From an uncultured cyanobacterium (GTDB lineage Bacteria; Cyanobacteriota; Cyanobacteriia; PCC-6307; Cyanobiaceae): 64,000 nucleotides of DNA. Positions 16,968 to 26,929 of this stretch are shown here, piece by piece. The position numbers and the translations under genes were made by a program. The stretch covers positions 62,001 to 126,000 of the forward strand of contig CAIOGZ010000077.1 in assembly GCA_903858015.1 (NCBI GenBank). Direction: 5' to 3'. The notes under the pieces are model-generated. The model was not told where the DNA came from, did not search any database, and saw only the letters and a program-made list of their open reading frames with translations. The stretch's first letter is position 1. The number at the start of each line of letters is the position of its first letter.

Positions 16968-17407
16968 TCCCGACAGGTTCTGACCCCTCACCCAAGAACC
17001 CCCTTCAGCTGGTGCAGGATGATGAAACCACCCTGTTGGGCGACCCCCGCTTCGAGGCGGCAGTCATCCATTTCAATGATTCGGATTGGTACCCCTGCCA
17101 CGATGAATTCGAAATGCTCTGGCACGAGACCCAGGGTCCGCTTCGCCCCGTACTCCAGGCCCTCCTCCAGATTGCCGTAGCCCACATCCATCTAGAGCGG
17201 GGCAACCTCAAAGGCGCGACGGTATTGCTCGGGGAGGGATTAGGCAGGCTCGCTCCCTGTGGTGAAGTGGCTCTGGGGATCGACCTTGCTGTTTTGCGCA
17301 AAACAGTCGCAGCACGGCTGAAGGCCCTGCAGCTCGGAGAGCCATGCGATTTGCTGCCACCCCCCCGTCTCTTAGCGCAGGCGCCGCCGCAGCCCCCGGG
17401 AGATTGA
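16964..17407 (+). CDS. DUF309 family protein
   Basis: The protein has at most 147 residues. The DUF309 core spans ~40-120: a double helical hairpin with WYPCHDEFEMLWHETQGPLR and then LLQIAVAHIHLERGNLKGA. The HDEFE and W-E motifs are the family hallmark. Function is unknown; the fold is a small helical bundle with conserved acidic residues. The furthest start is TTG 16964 in a TTGA overlap with typA; GTG 17012 is an alternative that still keeps the whole domain. The tail after residue 130 is proline-rich and unconserved. It is probably co-transcribed with typA and the lptA-lptB genes that follow. Confidence 0.8.
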   Translation: MIPTGSDPSPKNPLQLVQDDETTLLGDPRFEAAVIHFNDSDWYPCHDEFEMLWHETQGPLRPVLQALLQIAVAHIHLERGNLKGATVLLGEGLGRLAPCGEVALGIDLAVLRKTVAARLKALQLGEPCDLLPPPRLLAQAPPQPPGD

Positions 17408-17438
17408 ACGGCCAACCACGGCCCCGGACTGAGTCTCC

Positions 17439-18023
17439 TTGCCCAAGATCAAGACAAAGGCTGGTTCTGCCACCACAAAAGCCTGGCCCCATTGGATTCC
17501 AATGGCGTGGGCGTCGCTGTGGCTCGTTGCCACCGCCGTGCCGCAAGCGGCGTGCGCCCAGCCGCCGGCCTTCTCCACCCCGGCCTCACCCCTACTACCT
17601 GCCCCAGCAGAGGCACAATCGGTAAGCCCCAGCACCGGTCCCAGGCCTGGGGCCGTAGCCGTTCCCAAACCAGCAGGCCAGCCCACCGCTGGCGGCATGG
17701 TGACGATTGAATCCGATCGGCAGCAGGCCGATAACCGGACAGGCATCGTCACCGCCACCGGCAATGTGAGGATTGTCTACCCGGACAAGGGGATGGTCGC
17801 CACTGCCCGGCAGGCACAATACTTTTCAAAGGAAGCCCGGCTTGTGCTAAGCGGTGATGTTGATGTGGTGGATGCCGATGGTCAGCGGATCAAGGCAGAA
17901 CGCCTTGTTTATTTACTGAGCAGTGAAAGGCTCCAGGCCGAACCAAGCACAGGCCATCAGGTCGTCACCAAGTTGCGGTTACAGGCGGCCCCTGGTTCCA
18001 CCCCGCGCCCGCCGATGCCATGA
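17439..18023 (+). CDS. lptA: LPS-transport periplasmic protein LptA (OstA-like)
   Basis: The protein has up to 194 residues from TTG 17439; ATG 17502 is a good alternative because a clean signal peptide (MAWASLWLVATAVPQAACA) begins there. A proline/alanine-rich linker follows. The OstA domain runs from ~86: VTIESDRQQADNRTGIVTAT, then GNVRIVYPDKGMVATARQAQ, then VLSGDVDVVDADGQRIKAER. These repeats form the beta-jellyroll that carries LPS across the periplasm between LptC and LptD. Position directly before lptB (ATGA overlap) and an LptF/G-type permease supports the call. Confidence 0.88.
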   Translation: MPKIKTKAGSATTKAWPHWIPMAWASLWLVATAVPQAACAQPPAFSTPASPLLPAPAEAQSVSPSTGPRPGAVAVPKPAGQPTAGGMVTIESDRQQADNRTGIVTATGNVRIVYPDKGMVATARQAQYFSKEARLVLSGDVDVVDADGQRIKAERLVYLLSSERLQAEPSTGHQVVTKLRLQAAPGSTPRPPMP

Positions 18024-18748
18024 GCCTCTGCCTTGATCGGGTGGGGATCACCATCGGAGGCCGCTCGTTGGTCAACAACGTCAGTTTGGAGCTCAATCCC
18101 GGCGAAGTGATCGGCCTGCTTGGTCCCAACGGGGCTGGCAAGACCACCACCTTCAATTTAGTTACAGGTTTGTTGCGGCCCGACCGTGGTGATGTCCGCT
18201 TCGATGGTCTCTCAGTGACGAACCTGCCGATGCCGAGACGGGCAAGGCTGGGCATCGGCTATTTGCCGCAGGAGGCCAGTGTGTTTCGAAGTCTCAGCGT
18301 GCGCCAAAACCTTGAACTAGCCCTTCAAGCCAGTGGCACCCCAGCCGGGCTGCGGCGTGATCGACTCGAGACCTTGATCATGGATTTTCACCTTGTTCCC
18401 TTTCAGCACCGCAAGGGTTTCCAGCTCTCCGGCGGTGAGCGGCGGCGTTGTGAGGTAGCCCGCGCCCTGGCGGTCGGTGCCAAAGGGCCCCGCTACCTGT
18501 TGCTGGATGAACCCTTCGCCGGGGTCGACCCGATGGCGGTAGCCGATCTTCAAGTCCTGATCAATGGCCTTCGCAACCGTGGCATGGGTGTGCTGATTAC
18601 TGACCACAACGTGCGCGAAACCCTGGCGATCACAGATCGTGCCTACATCCTCACCGAGGGGCAAATCCTGGCCTCCGGCAGCTCCGATGCCATGGCGAAT
18701 GATCCACTTGTGCGCCGCCATTACCTCGGTGAGGCCTTCCAGCTTTGA
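18020..18748 (+). CDS. lptB: LPS export ABC transporter ATP-binding protein
   Basis: The protein has 242 residues. Walker A is GLLGPNGAGKTTTF (~33-46), the LptB-type Q-loop is IGYLPQEASVFRSLSV, the signature is LSGGERRRCEVARAL, Walker B is LLLDEPFAGVDP, and the switch is VLITDHNVRETL. The YLPQEASVFR and DHNVRETL sequences distinguish LptB from amino-acid transporter ATPases. It powers extraction of LPS from the inner membrane with LptF/LptG and passes it to LptC/LptA. It is translationally coupled on both sides: ATGA with lptA and TTGA with the permease gene. Confidence 0.95.
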   Translation: MSLCLDRVGITIGGRSLVNNVSLELNPGEVIGLLGPNGAGKTTTFNLVTGLLRPDRGDVRFDGLSVTNLPMPRRARLGIGYLPQEASVFRSLSVRQNLELALQASGTPAGLRRDRLETLIMDFHLVPFQHRKGFQLSGGERRRCEVARALAVGAKGPRYLLLDEPFAGVDPMAVADLQVLINGLRNRGMGVLITDHNVRETLAITDRAYILTEGQILASGSSDAMANDPLVRRHYLGEAFQL

Positions 18749-19950
18749 CAACATCCGTAGCCCTGCAGCGGTTGCAACGCCTATTGCCGCTGACGCGAAT
18801 TGGCACGCTGCTGCGCTGGGATCGCCTGCCACTGATGGATCGCTGGCTCGTAGGGGAACTGATTGGGCCGCTGTTGTTCGGCATTGCCGCGTTTACCGCC
18901 GTTTCCCTGTCGGTGGGTGTGGTTTTCGAATTGGTTCGGCGCGTTGCTGAGTCCGGACTACCTCTGCTCGCTGCCCTGCAGGTGCTGCTGTTGAGGCTGC
19001 CGGGTTTTCTGGTGCTCGCTTTCCCAATGGCCACCTTGATGGCCACATTGCTGGCCTACAGCAACCTCACGGGCAAGAGCGAATTGACCGCCCTCCGTAG
19101 CGTTGGTGTATCGACACGACGCATGGTGGTGCCAGCGCTTGCCGTATCGGTGCTCATGAGCTTGCTAACATTTATGTTTAACGACCTGATTGTACCTCAG
19201 GCCAATTTGGCTGCCACTAACACTCTAGAAATTGCCCTTGGCAAGGCCCTAACCACTGAAAAAGGGAACAACGTACTTTACTCCCGTTTCGGACGCATAA
19301 AGCAGCTAGAAGGAGAGAGCATCAAGCAGCTTACGCATCTATTTTATTCACGCAAATATCTTCATGGCGTTATGGAAGATGTTACCTTGATTGATTTCTC
19401 ACGTGCTGGTCAGCGTCAAATGCTAACAGCAACAACCGGACGTTGGAACAACAGCCAGGGGATGTGGGAATTCAGCAACGGCTACATCGTCAACCTAGAC
19501 GAGGCTTCTGGCACCACCACCTCAGCTCGGTTTGAACGTTATTTTTATCCACTCAGTCGCAACCCGGTGGAGATTGCTAAGATTCCCTCGGATCCCGCAG
19601 CCTTGACCGTTGGCCAGGCCCTACGCGCTGAACGATTGCTTGAGGAGGCTGGCAACGCCAAGGAGGCTAGGCGCATGCGGGTTCGCATCCAAGAGAAGTT
19701 TGCCTTCCCGGCAATTTGTTTAGTGTTTGGCCTGATCGGCAGCAGCCTGGGTGTTCGTCCCTACAACCGCACCAGCCGCAGCCAGGGCTTTGGTATCAGC
19801 GTACTACTAATTTTTGGCTATTACCTGATGTCCTTCATTTTCAGTTCATTGGGCATCTCAGGCACCTTGGTTCCAATCCTTGCCGCTTGGTCCCCCGTCG
19901 TGATCGGTTTGGTTGGCGGTCTCTTTCTTTTGAACAAGGCCAGCCGGTGA
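18745..19950 (+). CDS. LptF/LptG family permease (YjgP/YjgQ)
   Basis: The protein has 401 residues, starting at TTG 18745 in the TTGA overlap with lptB. The six-helix LptF/G plan is visible. An N-terminal helix pair (LLFGIAAFTAVSLSVGVVFE and FLVLAFPMATLMATLLAYSN) is followed by the coupling helix GKSELTALRSVGVSTRRMV. A periplasmic beta-jellyroll domain occupies roughly 160-295, and three C-terminal helices end near GLFLLNKASR. Cyanobacteria commonly carry a single LptF/G-type permease that probably acts as a homodimer, so I give no F or G letter. With lptA and lptB it forms an LPS export operon; lptC lies at 44.7-45.9 kb. Confidence 0.9.
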   Translation: MTTSVALQRLQRLLPLTRIGTLLRWDRLPLMDRWLVGELIGPLLFGIAAFTAVSLSVGVVFELVRRVAESGLPLLAALQVLLLRLPGFLVLAFPMATLMATLLAYSNLTGKSELTALRSVGVSTRRMVVPALAVSVLMSLLTFMFNDLIVPQANLAATNTLEIALGKALTTEKGNNVLYSRFGRIKQLEGESIKQLTHLFYSRKYLHGVMEDVTLIDFSRAGQRQMLTATTGRWNNSQGMWEFSNGYIVNLDEASGTTTSARFERYFYPLSRNPVEIAKIPSDPAALTVGQALRAERLLEEAGNAKEARRMRVRIQEKFAFPAICLVFGLIGSSLGVRPYNRTSRSQGFGISVLLIFGYYLMSFIFSSLGISGTLVPILAAWSPVVIGLVGGLFLLNKASR

Positions 19951-20018
19951 CCCGCACGCTCCCCTCCCCAAGGGCAGGCCGCCGCAGTGCAAACTGGAAG
20001 ACCCGAGGATGATCTGCG

Positions 20019-20933
20019 GTGAATGATCCGGTTATGGCCCTGGGCCTGGTTGCTTTTGGCCTTTTGCTTTTCGTGCTGCCCCTCTCGTTCTGGGCCTTGA
20101 GCGGCCAGAAAAACAGCACTGCCGTGCGTTTGTTCTTGGCCGCTGCCAACCTCTGCCTCACGGCCCAGCTTGTGCTGCGGTGGTGGGAATCGGGTCACTT
20201 CCCGATCAGCAACCTTTACGAATCTCTCTGCTTTCTCGCCTGGGGATGCACCCTGGTGCAACTGCTGGTCGAACGCAGCTGGCCAAGCCCGCTTGTCCCA
20301 GCGGCGGCTACGCCCATGGCACTGGGCTGTGTCGCCTTTGCAAGCTTTGCGCTTCCAGATCGGCTTCAAGAGGCCTCTCCGCTAGTACCGGCCCTTCGCT
20401 CCAGCTGGTTAGTGATGCACGTAAGCGTCATCATGTTGAGCTACGCGGCTTTGCTGGTGGGTTCCCTGCTTTCGGTAGCGGTTTTGCTAGTGGATCGAGA
20501 CAATGCCCTTGAGCTCCGCAGCAGTTCTATTGGCACAGGTGGCTTTCGCCAAGCCCAACTCTCCGCCGATGGTGCCGCCAACCTTGAGCTGTCCAGTACG
20601 GGTTTTCGCCTCAGCGAGCAGCTCGATAGCTTGAGTTACCGCACGATCACGGTCGGGTTTTTATTGTTGTCTGTGGGATTGGTCAGTGGGGCGGTGTGGG
20701 CTAACGAAGCCTGGGGCAGCTGGTGGAGCTGGGACCCGAAAGAGACTTGGGCGCTGATCTGCTGGCTTGTGTATGCAGCCTACCTTCATACGCGTCTAAT
20801 CCGCGGCTGGCAAGGCCGCCGGCCGGCTGCCGTAGCAGCCCTTGGACTGGTGGTGATTGCTGTTTGTTACATAGGCGTAAACCTCCTAGGCATCGGGCTT
20901 CACAGCTATGGCTGGTTCTTTGGTGACCCCTAA
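20019..20933 (+). CDS. ccsA: Cytochrome c biogenesis protein CcsA (System II heme ligation)
   Basis: The protein has 304 residues, GTG start at 20019. It is a multispanning thylakoid-membrane protein that, with CcsB/Ccs1, delivers and ligates heme to lumenal c-type cytochromes such as cytochrome f and c6. The hallmark tryptophan-rich segment [20 protein letters not shown] is at ~233-252. Conserved histidines occur in [15 protein letters not shown] and YLHTRL, plus [12 protein letters not shown] at the C-terminus. [14 protein letters not shown] is also characteristic. A non-conserved loop (~170-205) separates the halves. It is about 68 bp after the LptF/G-like gene and may be co-transcribed. 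Confidence 0.93.
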   Translation: MNDPVMALGLVAFGLLLFVLPLSFWALSGQKNSTAVRLFLAAANLCLTAQLVLRWWESGHFPISNLYESLCFLAWGCTLVQLLVERSWPSPLVPAAATPMALGCVAFASFALPDRLQEASPLVPALRSSWLVMHVSVIMLSYAALLVGSLLSVAVLLVDRDNALELRSSSIGTGGFRQAQLSADGAANLELSSTGFRLSEQLDSLSYRTITVGFLLLSVGLVSGAVWANEAWGSWWSWDPKETWALICWLVYAAYLHTRLIRGWQGRRPAAVAALGLVVIAVCYIGVNLLGIGLHSYGWFFGDP

Positions 20934-20977
20934 TCGGGGCTTGCAAAGTCTAATAATTTAGCTTGTGTGCATCTTAT

Positions 20978-21001
20978 CTGCTTCGTTTAGTGCCGAAGCA
21001 G
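20978..21001. repeat. Hairpin after ccsA
   Basis: CTGCTTCG and CGAAGCAG form an 8-bp stem around TTTAGTGC. No T-tract follows, so termination is uncertain. It sits between ccsA and the next gene on the same strand and may mark the end of the typA/lpt/ccsA transcription unit. Confidence 0.35.
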
Positions 21002-21068
21002 TCCAGCGCTTAGGGGGGCTGTCTTGACGCGGATTTGGTGCTTTAGTGTTGGAAACACCAGCACTCCA

Positions 21069-21824
21069 ATGCTTCGCCTGCCCACGCCCAAGCAAATCCT
21101 CGGCTGCACTGCATATGTTGGATATCTAGCAGCATTTGGATGCGCATTTACCGCAAGTCCTGCAGCGCGGGCTTCCTACAATTCAGCAGTGATTTTGAAG
21201 CAATCCGCGACCCCGCCAATAGTCGGAAATTATACGTTTGGCTATTCATTCTCTACGTCGATCGCTCGAATCGCCGATGGGATTGGCTTGTTCGATGCTG
21301 GGATGCCAGGTATGTTGGACTTTCATAGCGTTGGCCTCTGGAAGGTTCAAGATAACATTTCAAGTTTAGTATTTCAACAGGATTTCCCGGCTGGGCAGGG
21401 CTGTTTCACTCAAGGCAATTACTGCTGGAAGGATTTAGTCCCCCTAAGCCTAGAGGCCGGCATCTACGTTATTGGTGCCACTTGGGCAGAAAATGGCGAC
21501 CTAATTCCATTTAGAACTACGGACTCAAATCCAGAAACCTATGCATTTATCGACACTAGTTTCGGCTACAGAAAACCAATGCGAAGCCGGAGGGAGCTCG
21601 ACTCGCTTAGTGTTGACTTTACAACAAATCAGCGAGCTTGGCCTGAACTCGCCGTCAGCAATGATGCAGCTGGTTACTTTTCTGCAACCCTTTCATTTCA
21701 AAACCCAATCCAAAGCCGCAATCAAGATCCAAGCCCAGTTGCTGAAAGTCCAGCTCCATTGCCCTTGCTGGGGGTCTGGGGTGCTTTGGCCTGGAGCAGA
21801 AAGATCCGTAACCGAATCTCGTAG
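21069..21824 (+). CDS. Exported protein with PEP-CTERM-like C-terminal sorting signal
   Basis: The protein has 251 residues from ATG 21069, chosen because a signal peptide begins there (YVGYLAAFGCAFTASPAARA, cut near ARA|SY). A TTG start 45 bp upstream is possible. The body (~45-225) is beta-rich with no recognised domain (NYTFGYSFSTSIARIADGIG, LSLEAGIYVIGATW). The end has the three-part layout of exosortase substrates: a proline-rich motif (PAPLPLLG), a hydrophobic helix (VWGALAW) and a basic tail (SRKIRNRI). Several picocyanobacterial surface proteins end in this way. No exosortase gene is in this window. AT content is higher than in the neighbours, and it stands alone between ccsA and rpe. 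Confidence 0.6.
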   Translation: MLRLPTPKQILGCTAYVGYLAAFGCAFTASPAARASYNSAVILKQSATPPIVGNYTFGYSFSTSIARIADGIGLFDAGMPGMLDFHSVGLWKVQDNISSLVFQQDFPAGQGCFTQGNYCWKDLVPLSLEAGIYVIGATWAENGDLIPFRTTDSNPETYAFIDTSFGYRKPMRSRRELDSLSVDFTTNQRAWPELAVSNDAAGYFSATLSFQNPIQSRNQDPSPVAESPAPLPLLGVWGALAWSRKIRNRIS

Positions 21825-21870
21825 ATCTGGTTAAAATTGCTACATGCGCAGGCCATGCGAATCGATGCTG

Positions 21871-21910
21871 AATAAAAAAATAACCTTCCCTACGTGCTGG
21901 TAGGGAAGGT
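21871..21910 (-). terminator. Rho-independent terminator of rpe
   Basis: Read on the minus strand, an 11-bp perfect stem (ACCTTCCCTAC / GTAGGGAAGGT, loop of six) at 21883-21910 is followed by TTATTTTTTTATT. It lies 31 bp after the rpe stop codon. The plus side has no T-run, so it serves rpe rather than the convergent exported-protein gene. Confidence 0.85.
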
Positions 21911-21941
21911 GCTGGAGTTGTTGAGAGTTGTGTAAAATGAC

Positions 21942-22628
21942 TCAGACAACAAGTGCCGATTGGGGGCGGGTACTTGAACGAATTCCCCGGATTGCTTCAG
22001 CATAATCAGCCTGACTAAACACACCAGATCCACTAACGATAGCATTGGCACCGGCTTCGATCACCTGCCAAGCATTCGCTGCCTTGATGCCCCCGTCTAC
22101 CTCAATCCAGGGATCCAGACCCCTTTGGTTACAGATGGTACGCAATTCGCGAATTTTGTCCACCTGAGAAGGAATGAAGCTCTGGCCGCCGAAACCAGGA
22201 TTCACGCTCATGATCAGCACCAGATCGCAAAGCTCTAGGCAATACTCAAGTGTGCTGAGCGGTGTGCTTGGGTTCAACACAGCTCCGGCTTGCTTGCCCA
22301 AGTCCTTGATTTGGCTGAGGTTGCGGTGCAGGTGTGGGCAGGCTTCCACCTGCACTGAGATAATATCAGCTCCCGCTTTGGCAAAGTCAGCTACGTAGCG
22401 TTCGGGCTCCACAATCATCAAGTGCACATCCAGTGGCTTAGAAGTGACTGGACGCAACGCTTCAACGATCAAGGGACCGATGGTAATGTTTGGCACAAAA
22501 CGGCCATCCATCACATCGATGTGAATCCAGTCGGCGCCAGCGGCGTCAACGGCCCTGACGTCGTCGCCGAGTCGCGAAAAGTCAGCCGACAGGATCGAAG
22601 GGGAGATGACTAGGGGCTTTGTGCTCAT
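21942..22628 (-). CDS. rpe: Ribulose-phosphate 3-epimerase
   Basis: The protein has 228 residues. Rpe interconverts ribulose-5-phosphate and xylulose-5-phosphate in the Calvin cycle and the pentose phosphate pathway. The TIM-barrel signatures are complete: [17 protein letters not shown], then [16 protein letters not shown] (metal His and catalytic Asp), then [33 protein letters not shown] with the second catalytic Asp, and [12 protein letters not shown] for phosphate binding. It is divergent from glpX, another Calvin-cycle gene, with ~235 bp between start codons. A strong terminator lies just downstream. Confidence 0.96.
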   Translation of the reverse strand: MSTKPLVISPSILSADFSRLGDDVRAVDAAGADWIHIDVMDGRFVPNITIGPLIVEALRPVTSKPLDVHLMIVEPERYVADFAKAGADIISVQVEACPHLHRNLSQIKDLGKQAGAVLNPSTPLSTLEYCLELCDLVLIMSVNPGFGGQSFIPSQVDKIRELRTICNQRGLDPWIEVDGGIKAANAWQVIEAGANAIVSGSGVFSQADYAEAIRGIRSSTRPQSALVV

Positions 22629-22864
22629 GGCTTGACCGCAGGGGGCTCCAGGGTTGCGAGATTGTACGGGCTAGCGGGACCGTGCTCGCTGATACGATGG
22701 CGCCGCTCCGGGACCGGGAGGTCCTGCAGTGTCAGGGACTTGCACGGCTCCGGTGCCCCTTGGCCCCGCCCCGTACAGGCGCCGTGACCAGGCCCCTTGA
22801 CCAGCCGGCACCCCTGTCTGGTCAGCCCTGCGCCCCCTACCCCTCACCCAATCGCCGGACAGCT

Positions 22865-23869
22865 GTGGATCGCACTCTCATCCAGGAAATTCTCGAGGTC
22901 GTCGAACAGGCCGCCATTGCCTCCGCGGAGCTCACAGGTCTTGGTAAGAAGGATGAAGCCGATGCAGCTGCCGTCGAGGCCATGCGCAAGCGCATGGGCC
23001 AGATCCAAATGCAAGGCAAGATCGTGATTGGCGAAGGTGAGCGGGATGAAGCACCGATGCTTTACATCGGCGAAGAGGTGGGCAGTGGCACCGGCCCCGG
23101 TGTTGACTTCGCGGTGGACCCCTGCGAAGGCACCAACCTTTGTGCCAACAACCAACGCGGCTCGATGGCCGTTCTCGCCGCCTCAGACCGTGGCGGCCTG
23201 TTCAATGCCCCAGACTTCTACATGAAAAAGTTGGCTGCGCCTCCGGCCGCTAAGGGCAAAGTGGACATCCGTAAATCCGCTACTGAAAACATCGCCATCC
23301 TCAGTGAGTGCCTCGGGATTGCCGCCAGCGAACTGGTTATCGTGGTGATGGATCGTGCCCGTCATAACGATCTGATTGCCGAGATTCGCGCCACCGGAGC
23401 TCGGGTACAGCCGATCTCCGATGGTGATGTCCAAGCGGCCATCGCCTGCGGTTTTGCAGGCACCGGCACCCATTGCCTGATGGGGATTGGCGCAGCGCCC
23501 GAGGGGGTGATCTCCGCCGCCGCCCTGCGGGCCCTTGGTGGCCATTTCCAAGGTCAACTTGTTTATGACCCAGCCGTTGCCCAGACCAAGGAATGGGAAG
23601 GTTTGACCCGCGAAGGCAACCTCAGCCGTCTGGCCGAGATGGGGATCAGCGATCCTGATAAGATCTACGAAGCTGAAGAGCTGGCTTCGGGAGAGAATGT
23701 TGTTTTCGCCGGCAGCGGAATCACCGATGGACTGCTGTTCCATGGTGTCAAATTCGAGCGGGATTGCACCCGCACAAGCTCCCTGGTGATCAGCACCCTC
23801 GATGGCACAGCACGCTTTACCGATACGGTGCACATCAAGCCCGGTGCCCAGAGCATCGCCTTGCGCTGA
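22865..23869 (+). CDS. glpX: Class II fructose-1,6-/sedoheptulose-1,7-bisphosphatase
   Basis: The protein has 334 residues from GTG 22865. That start is chosen because family members begin [15 protein letters not shown]; the longer open frame upstream is not conserved. The bifunctional enzyme removes the C1 phosphate from fructose- and sedoheptulose-bisphosphate in the cyanobacterial Calvin cycle. Metal and substrate motifs include [18 protein letters not shown] and [16 protein letters not shown]. The conserved [20 protein letters not shown] and [14 protein letters not shown] segments also match. The next gene, hemA, follows after 32 bp, an arrangement kept in many picocyanobacteria. Confidence 0.95.
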   Translation: MDRTLIQEILEVVEQAAIASAELTGLGKKDEADAAAVEAMRKRMGQIQMQGKIVIGEGERDEAPMLYIGEEVGSGTGPGVDFAVDPCEGTNLCANNQRGSMAVLAASDRGGLFNAPDFYMKKLAAPPAAKGKVDIRKSATENIAILSECLGIAASELVIVVMDRARHNDLIAEIRATGARVQPISDGDVQAAIACGFAGTGTHCLMGIGAAPEGVISAAALRALGGHFQGQLVYDPAVAQTKEWEGLTREGNLSRLAEMGISDPDKIYEAEELASGENVVFAGSGITDGLLFHGVKFERDCTRTSSLVISTLDGTARFTDTVHIKPGAQSIALR

Positions 23870-23901
23870 TCCAACCTGCACGAGCGAGCGAGGCCGCCTC
23901 C

Positions 23902-25212
23902 ATGCACATTGCCGTTGTCGGCCTCAGTCATCGCACCGCCCCGGTGGAAATCCGCGAGCGACTGAGCATCCCTGAGCAGAGCCTGGAGGCCTCCCTCCAG
24001 CAGCTCCGATCCGATGACCAAGTGCTGGAGGCTTCCATCCTCAGCACCTGCAACAGGCTCGAGATCTACACCCTGCTTCGCCATCCGGCTGATGGGATTG
24101 ATGCGGTGGGGGCATTTCTCAGCCAGGTGTCGGGACTTGCCCTCGAGGATCTCAGCCCCCATCTGTTCACGTACCACCATGAAGATGCGGTGGCCCACTT
24201 GCTTCGGGTTGCGGCTGGCCTAGACAGCCTCGTGCTGGGGGAGGGCCAGATCCTCTCCCAGGTCAAGAAGATGGTGCGCCTCGGCCAGGAGCACCGCTCC
24301 GTTGGACCGATTTTGAACCGCCTGCTCAATCAGGCCGTGAGCACGGGCAAACGTGTCCGCACCGAAACCAACCTCGGCACCGGGGCGGTGTCGATTTCAT
24401 CGGCCGCCGTGGAGCTGGCCCAGTTGAAGTTGGGCCAAGCCCGCGGCGTCGACGACCTCGTACCTCTCGACCAGGAGCAGGTGGCCGTGGTTGGGGCAGG
24501 CCGAATGGCGAGATTGTTGCTCCAGCACCTTCAAGCCAAGGGCTGTCGCGGCGTCGTACTACTCAACCGCACCTTGGAGCGAGCGGAAGCGCTCGCTGGG
24601 GATCTGCCCGGCCTACCGGTCCAATGCCGCCCCCTGGACGAACTCGACCACTGCTTGAGCACCTGTTCGCTGGTGTTCACCAGTACGGCCGCCGAGGAGC
24701 CCGTGATCACCGCATCCCGGCTGGTGGGACTTAACCGTCGCTCAAGCCTGATGCTGATTGACATCGGCGTGCCCCGCAACATTACGGCCGATGCGGGGGA
24801 GCTCCCGGGGGTGGAAGCCTTCGATGTGGACGATCTCCAGGAGGTGGTGGCCCGCAACCAGGAGGCCCGTCGGGAGATGGCGCTCGAGGCCGAGGGGCTG
24901 TTGCTGGAGGAATCACGTCTCTTCCTTGAATGGTGGGATGGCCTGGAAGCCGTGCCCTTGGTCAACAAGCTTCGGCTCCAGCTTGAAGAGATCCGTGAAC
25001 AGGAGCTCCAGAAAGCCCTCAGCCGGATGGGGCCCGATCTTTCAGTGCGGGAGCGCAAAGTGGTGGAGGCTCTGAGCAAAGGAATTATCAATAAGATTCT
25101 GCATACCCCGGTCACCCACCTGCGGGCGCCGCAACCGCGCCAGCAGCGCCATACCGCGATGAAGGTGCTGCAGGACCTGTTTGAGCTTCACGACAACCAA
25201 GCCAACGGCTAA
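23902..25212 (+). CDS. hemA: Glutamyl-tRNA reductase
   Basis: The protein has 436 residues from ATG 23902. HemA reduces glutamyl-tRNA to glutamate-1-semialdehyde, the committed step of heme and chlorophyll synthesis. The catalytic cysteine is C50 in [10 protein letters not shown]. The N-terminal segment [16 protein letters not shown] matches the tRNA/substrate-binding domain. The NADPH-binding Rossmann motif is [15 protein letters not shown], and the C-terminal dimerisation helices start near [16 protein letters not shown]. It follows glpX by 32 bp and is probably co-transcribed, which links tetrapyrrole supply to carbon fixation. Confidence 0.96.
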   Translation: MHIAVVGLSHRTAPVEIRERLSIPEQSLEASLQQLRSDDQVLEASILSTCNRLEIYTLLRHPADGIDAVGAFLSQVSGLALEDLSPHLFTYHHEDAVAHLLRVAAGLDSLVLGEGQILSQVKKMVRLGQEHRSVGPILNRLLNQAVSTGKRVRTETNLGTGAVSISSAAVELAQLKLGQARGVDDLVPLDQEQVAVVGAGRMARLLLQHLQAKGCRGVVLLNRTLERAEALAGDLPGLPVQCRPLDELDHCLSTCSLVFTSTAAEEPVITASRLVGLNRRSSLMLIDIGVPRNITADAGELPGVEAFDVDDLQEVVARNQEARREMALEAEGLLLEESRLFLEWWDGLEAVPLVNKLRLQLEEIREQELQKALSRMGPDLSVRERKVVEALSKGIINKILHTPVTHLRAPQPRQQRHTAMKVLQDLFELHDNQANG

Positions 25213-25328
25213 AAATCCTTACCCAACGAAATCATGCCCAGCCTTCGGCAACGAAGTGTCGCCAACACTGGCAAGGTCCCACCCCGTTCCTGTACGGTCT
25301 GCCCTGCGCAGACGCAAGGAGAAGGTTA

Positions 25329-26624
25329 ATGAAAAGGGTTCTGGCGATCATCCTCGGTGGAGGCGCGGGAACCCGCCTCTACCCTCTAACCAAGATGAGG
25401 GCTAAGCCTGCTGTGCCATTGGCAGGCAAATACAGGCTCATTGATATACCGATCAGCAATTGTATCAACTCAGAGATTAACAAGATCTATGTGTTGACTC
25501 AATTTAACAGTGCTTCACTCAATCGTCACCTGACGATGAGCTACAACCTCTCCGCTGGCTTTGGCCAGGGGTTTGTGGAGGTACTTGCGGCCCAGCAGAC
25601 ACCCGATAGCCCCAGCTGGTTTGAAGGGACTGCCGATGCGGTGCGCAAGTACCAGTGGCTTTTTCAGGAGTGGGATGTGGACCACTACCTCATCCTTTCC
25701 GGTGACCAACTCTATCGAATGGACTATGGCAAATTTATCCAGCACCATATCGAAACTGGCGCCCAGCTTTCGGTTGGAGCCCTGCCAGTAGGGGCAGCAG
25801 AAGCCGAAGGTTTTGGCTTGATGCGTACCACGGCTGAAGGTAGAATTCGTGAATTTAGTGAAAAGCCTAAGGGTGAAGCCCTCGAGGCCATGCGCGTTGA
25901 CACCCAAAGCTTAGGCCTTACTGCGGCGGAAGCCGAGCGCAGACCCTATCTCGCGTCGATGGGGATTTACGTGTTCAGCCGAGACACCTTGTTTGACCTG
26001 CTCAATACCAACCCTTCCGCCAAGGACTTTGGCAAAGAAATCATTCCGACTTCCCTTCAGCGCGGCGATCATCTTCAGAGCTTTCTCTTCGACGACTACT
26101 GGGAGGACATCGGGACGATTGGGGCTTTTTATGAAGCCAACCTAGCCCTTACAGACCAACCCAATCCTGCCTTCTCCTTCTATGATGAAAAGTTTCCAAT
26201 TTATACCCGTCCGCGCTATTTGCCCCCAAGTAAATTGCACGATGCCCAGGTTACGCAGTCGATCGTGGGCGAAGGATCCCTGCTCAAGGCATGCAGCATT
26301 CACCACTGTGTGCTCGGAGTTCGCACCCGCATCGAAGATGAGGTCGTGCTGCAAGACACTTTGGTGATGGGAGCCGATTACTACGAATCGATGGATGAAC
26401 GTTTACTTCTTCGTGAACGGGGCGGTATCCCGATCGGGGTTGGCAAAGGCACCACTGTTAAGCGCGCTATCCTCGATAAAAATGTACGCATTGGCGATAA
26501 TGTTACGATCGTGAATAAGGATCGAATCGAGGAGGCGGATCGACCCGAGCTTGATTTTTATATTCGCAACGGCATCGTCGTTATTGTCAAAAATGGAACG
26601 ATAGCTGATGGAAGTGTTATCTAA
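25329..26624 (+). CDS. glgC: Glucose-1-phosphate adenylyltransferase (ADP-glucose pyrophosphorylase)
   Basis: The protein has 431 residues. It makes ADP-glucose for glycogen synthesis and is normally activated by 3-phosphoglycerate. The nucleotide-binding motif is [20 protein letters not shown], followed by the catalytic [11 protein letters not shown]. The glucose-1-phosphate site is [11 protein letters not shown], and the C-terminal left-handed beta-helix includes [18 protein letters not shown] with lysine residues of the activator site. An AAGGAG-like sequence precedes ATG 25329. It lies 116 bp after hemA; a hairpin follows at 26689-26732. Confidence 0.96.
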   Translation: MKRVLAIILGGGAGTRLYPLTKMRAKPAVPLAGKYRLIDIPISNCINSEINKIYVLTQFNSASLNRHLTMSYNLSAGFGQGFVEVLAAQQTPDSPSWFEGTADAVRKYQWLFQEWDVDHYLILSGDQLYRMDYGKFIQHHIETGAQLSVGALPVGAAEAEGFGLMRTTAEGRIREFSEKPKGEALEAMRVDTQSLGLTAAEAERRPYLASMGIYVFSRDTLFDLLNTNPSAKDFGKEIIPTSLQRGDHLQSFLFDDYWEDIGTIGAFYEANLALTDQPNPAFSFYDEKFPIYTRPRYLPPSKLHDAQVTQSIVGEGSLLKACSIHHCVLGVRTRIEDEVVLQDTLVMGADYYESMDERLLLRERGGIPIGVGKGTTVKRAILDKNVRIGDNVTIVNKDRIEEADRPELDFYIRNGIVVIVKNGTIADGSVI

Positions 26625-26688
26625 ACACTTTGCTTAATCGGTCTCATATTAAAGCGAGATTAATATTCTAAATGCTTGTTCCACCCTG

Positions 26689-26732
26689 ATCCCCCTTGGG
26701 CTGAGTTTTATCTCGAGCCAGCCTAGGGGGAT
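26689..26732 (+). terminator. Hairpin after glgC
   Basis: ATCCCCCT-TG-GGCTG pairs with CAGCC-T-AGGGGGAT around a ~17-nt AT-rich loop, giving two stems (8 and 5 bp) with a small internal bulge. Only a short TATTTC follows, so it is a moderate intrinsic terminator candidate. It separates glgC from gnd. Confidence 0.5.
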
Positions 26733-26929
26733 TATTTCACTTCCTTGACACCCTCAGGGATTATGCAAGTCAAAACTTATGGGATTTATTGCAATACAGG
26801 CCCGCGTATATTTTCACACCAACACCCAGCACCGCCGCCCTAGGCAAGGTTTTGCTGACATTCGCTGAAACTGGCAACACAGCCCTGTTTTTTCGTCCAA
26901 ACTAGGGTCTTAAGGATTTCCCCACCCCC

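Noticed and set aside
26753-26790. TTGACA as a -35 box for gnd
   Set aside because: No -10 hexamer at 16-18 bp spacing; a lone TTGACA is not enough to call a promoter.
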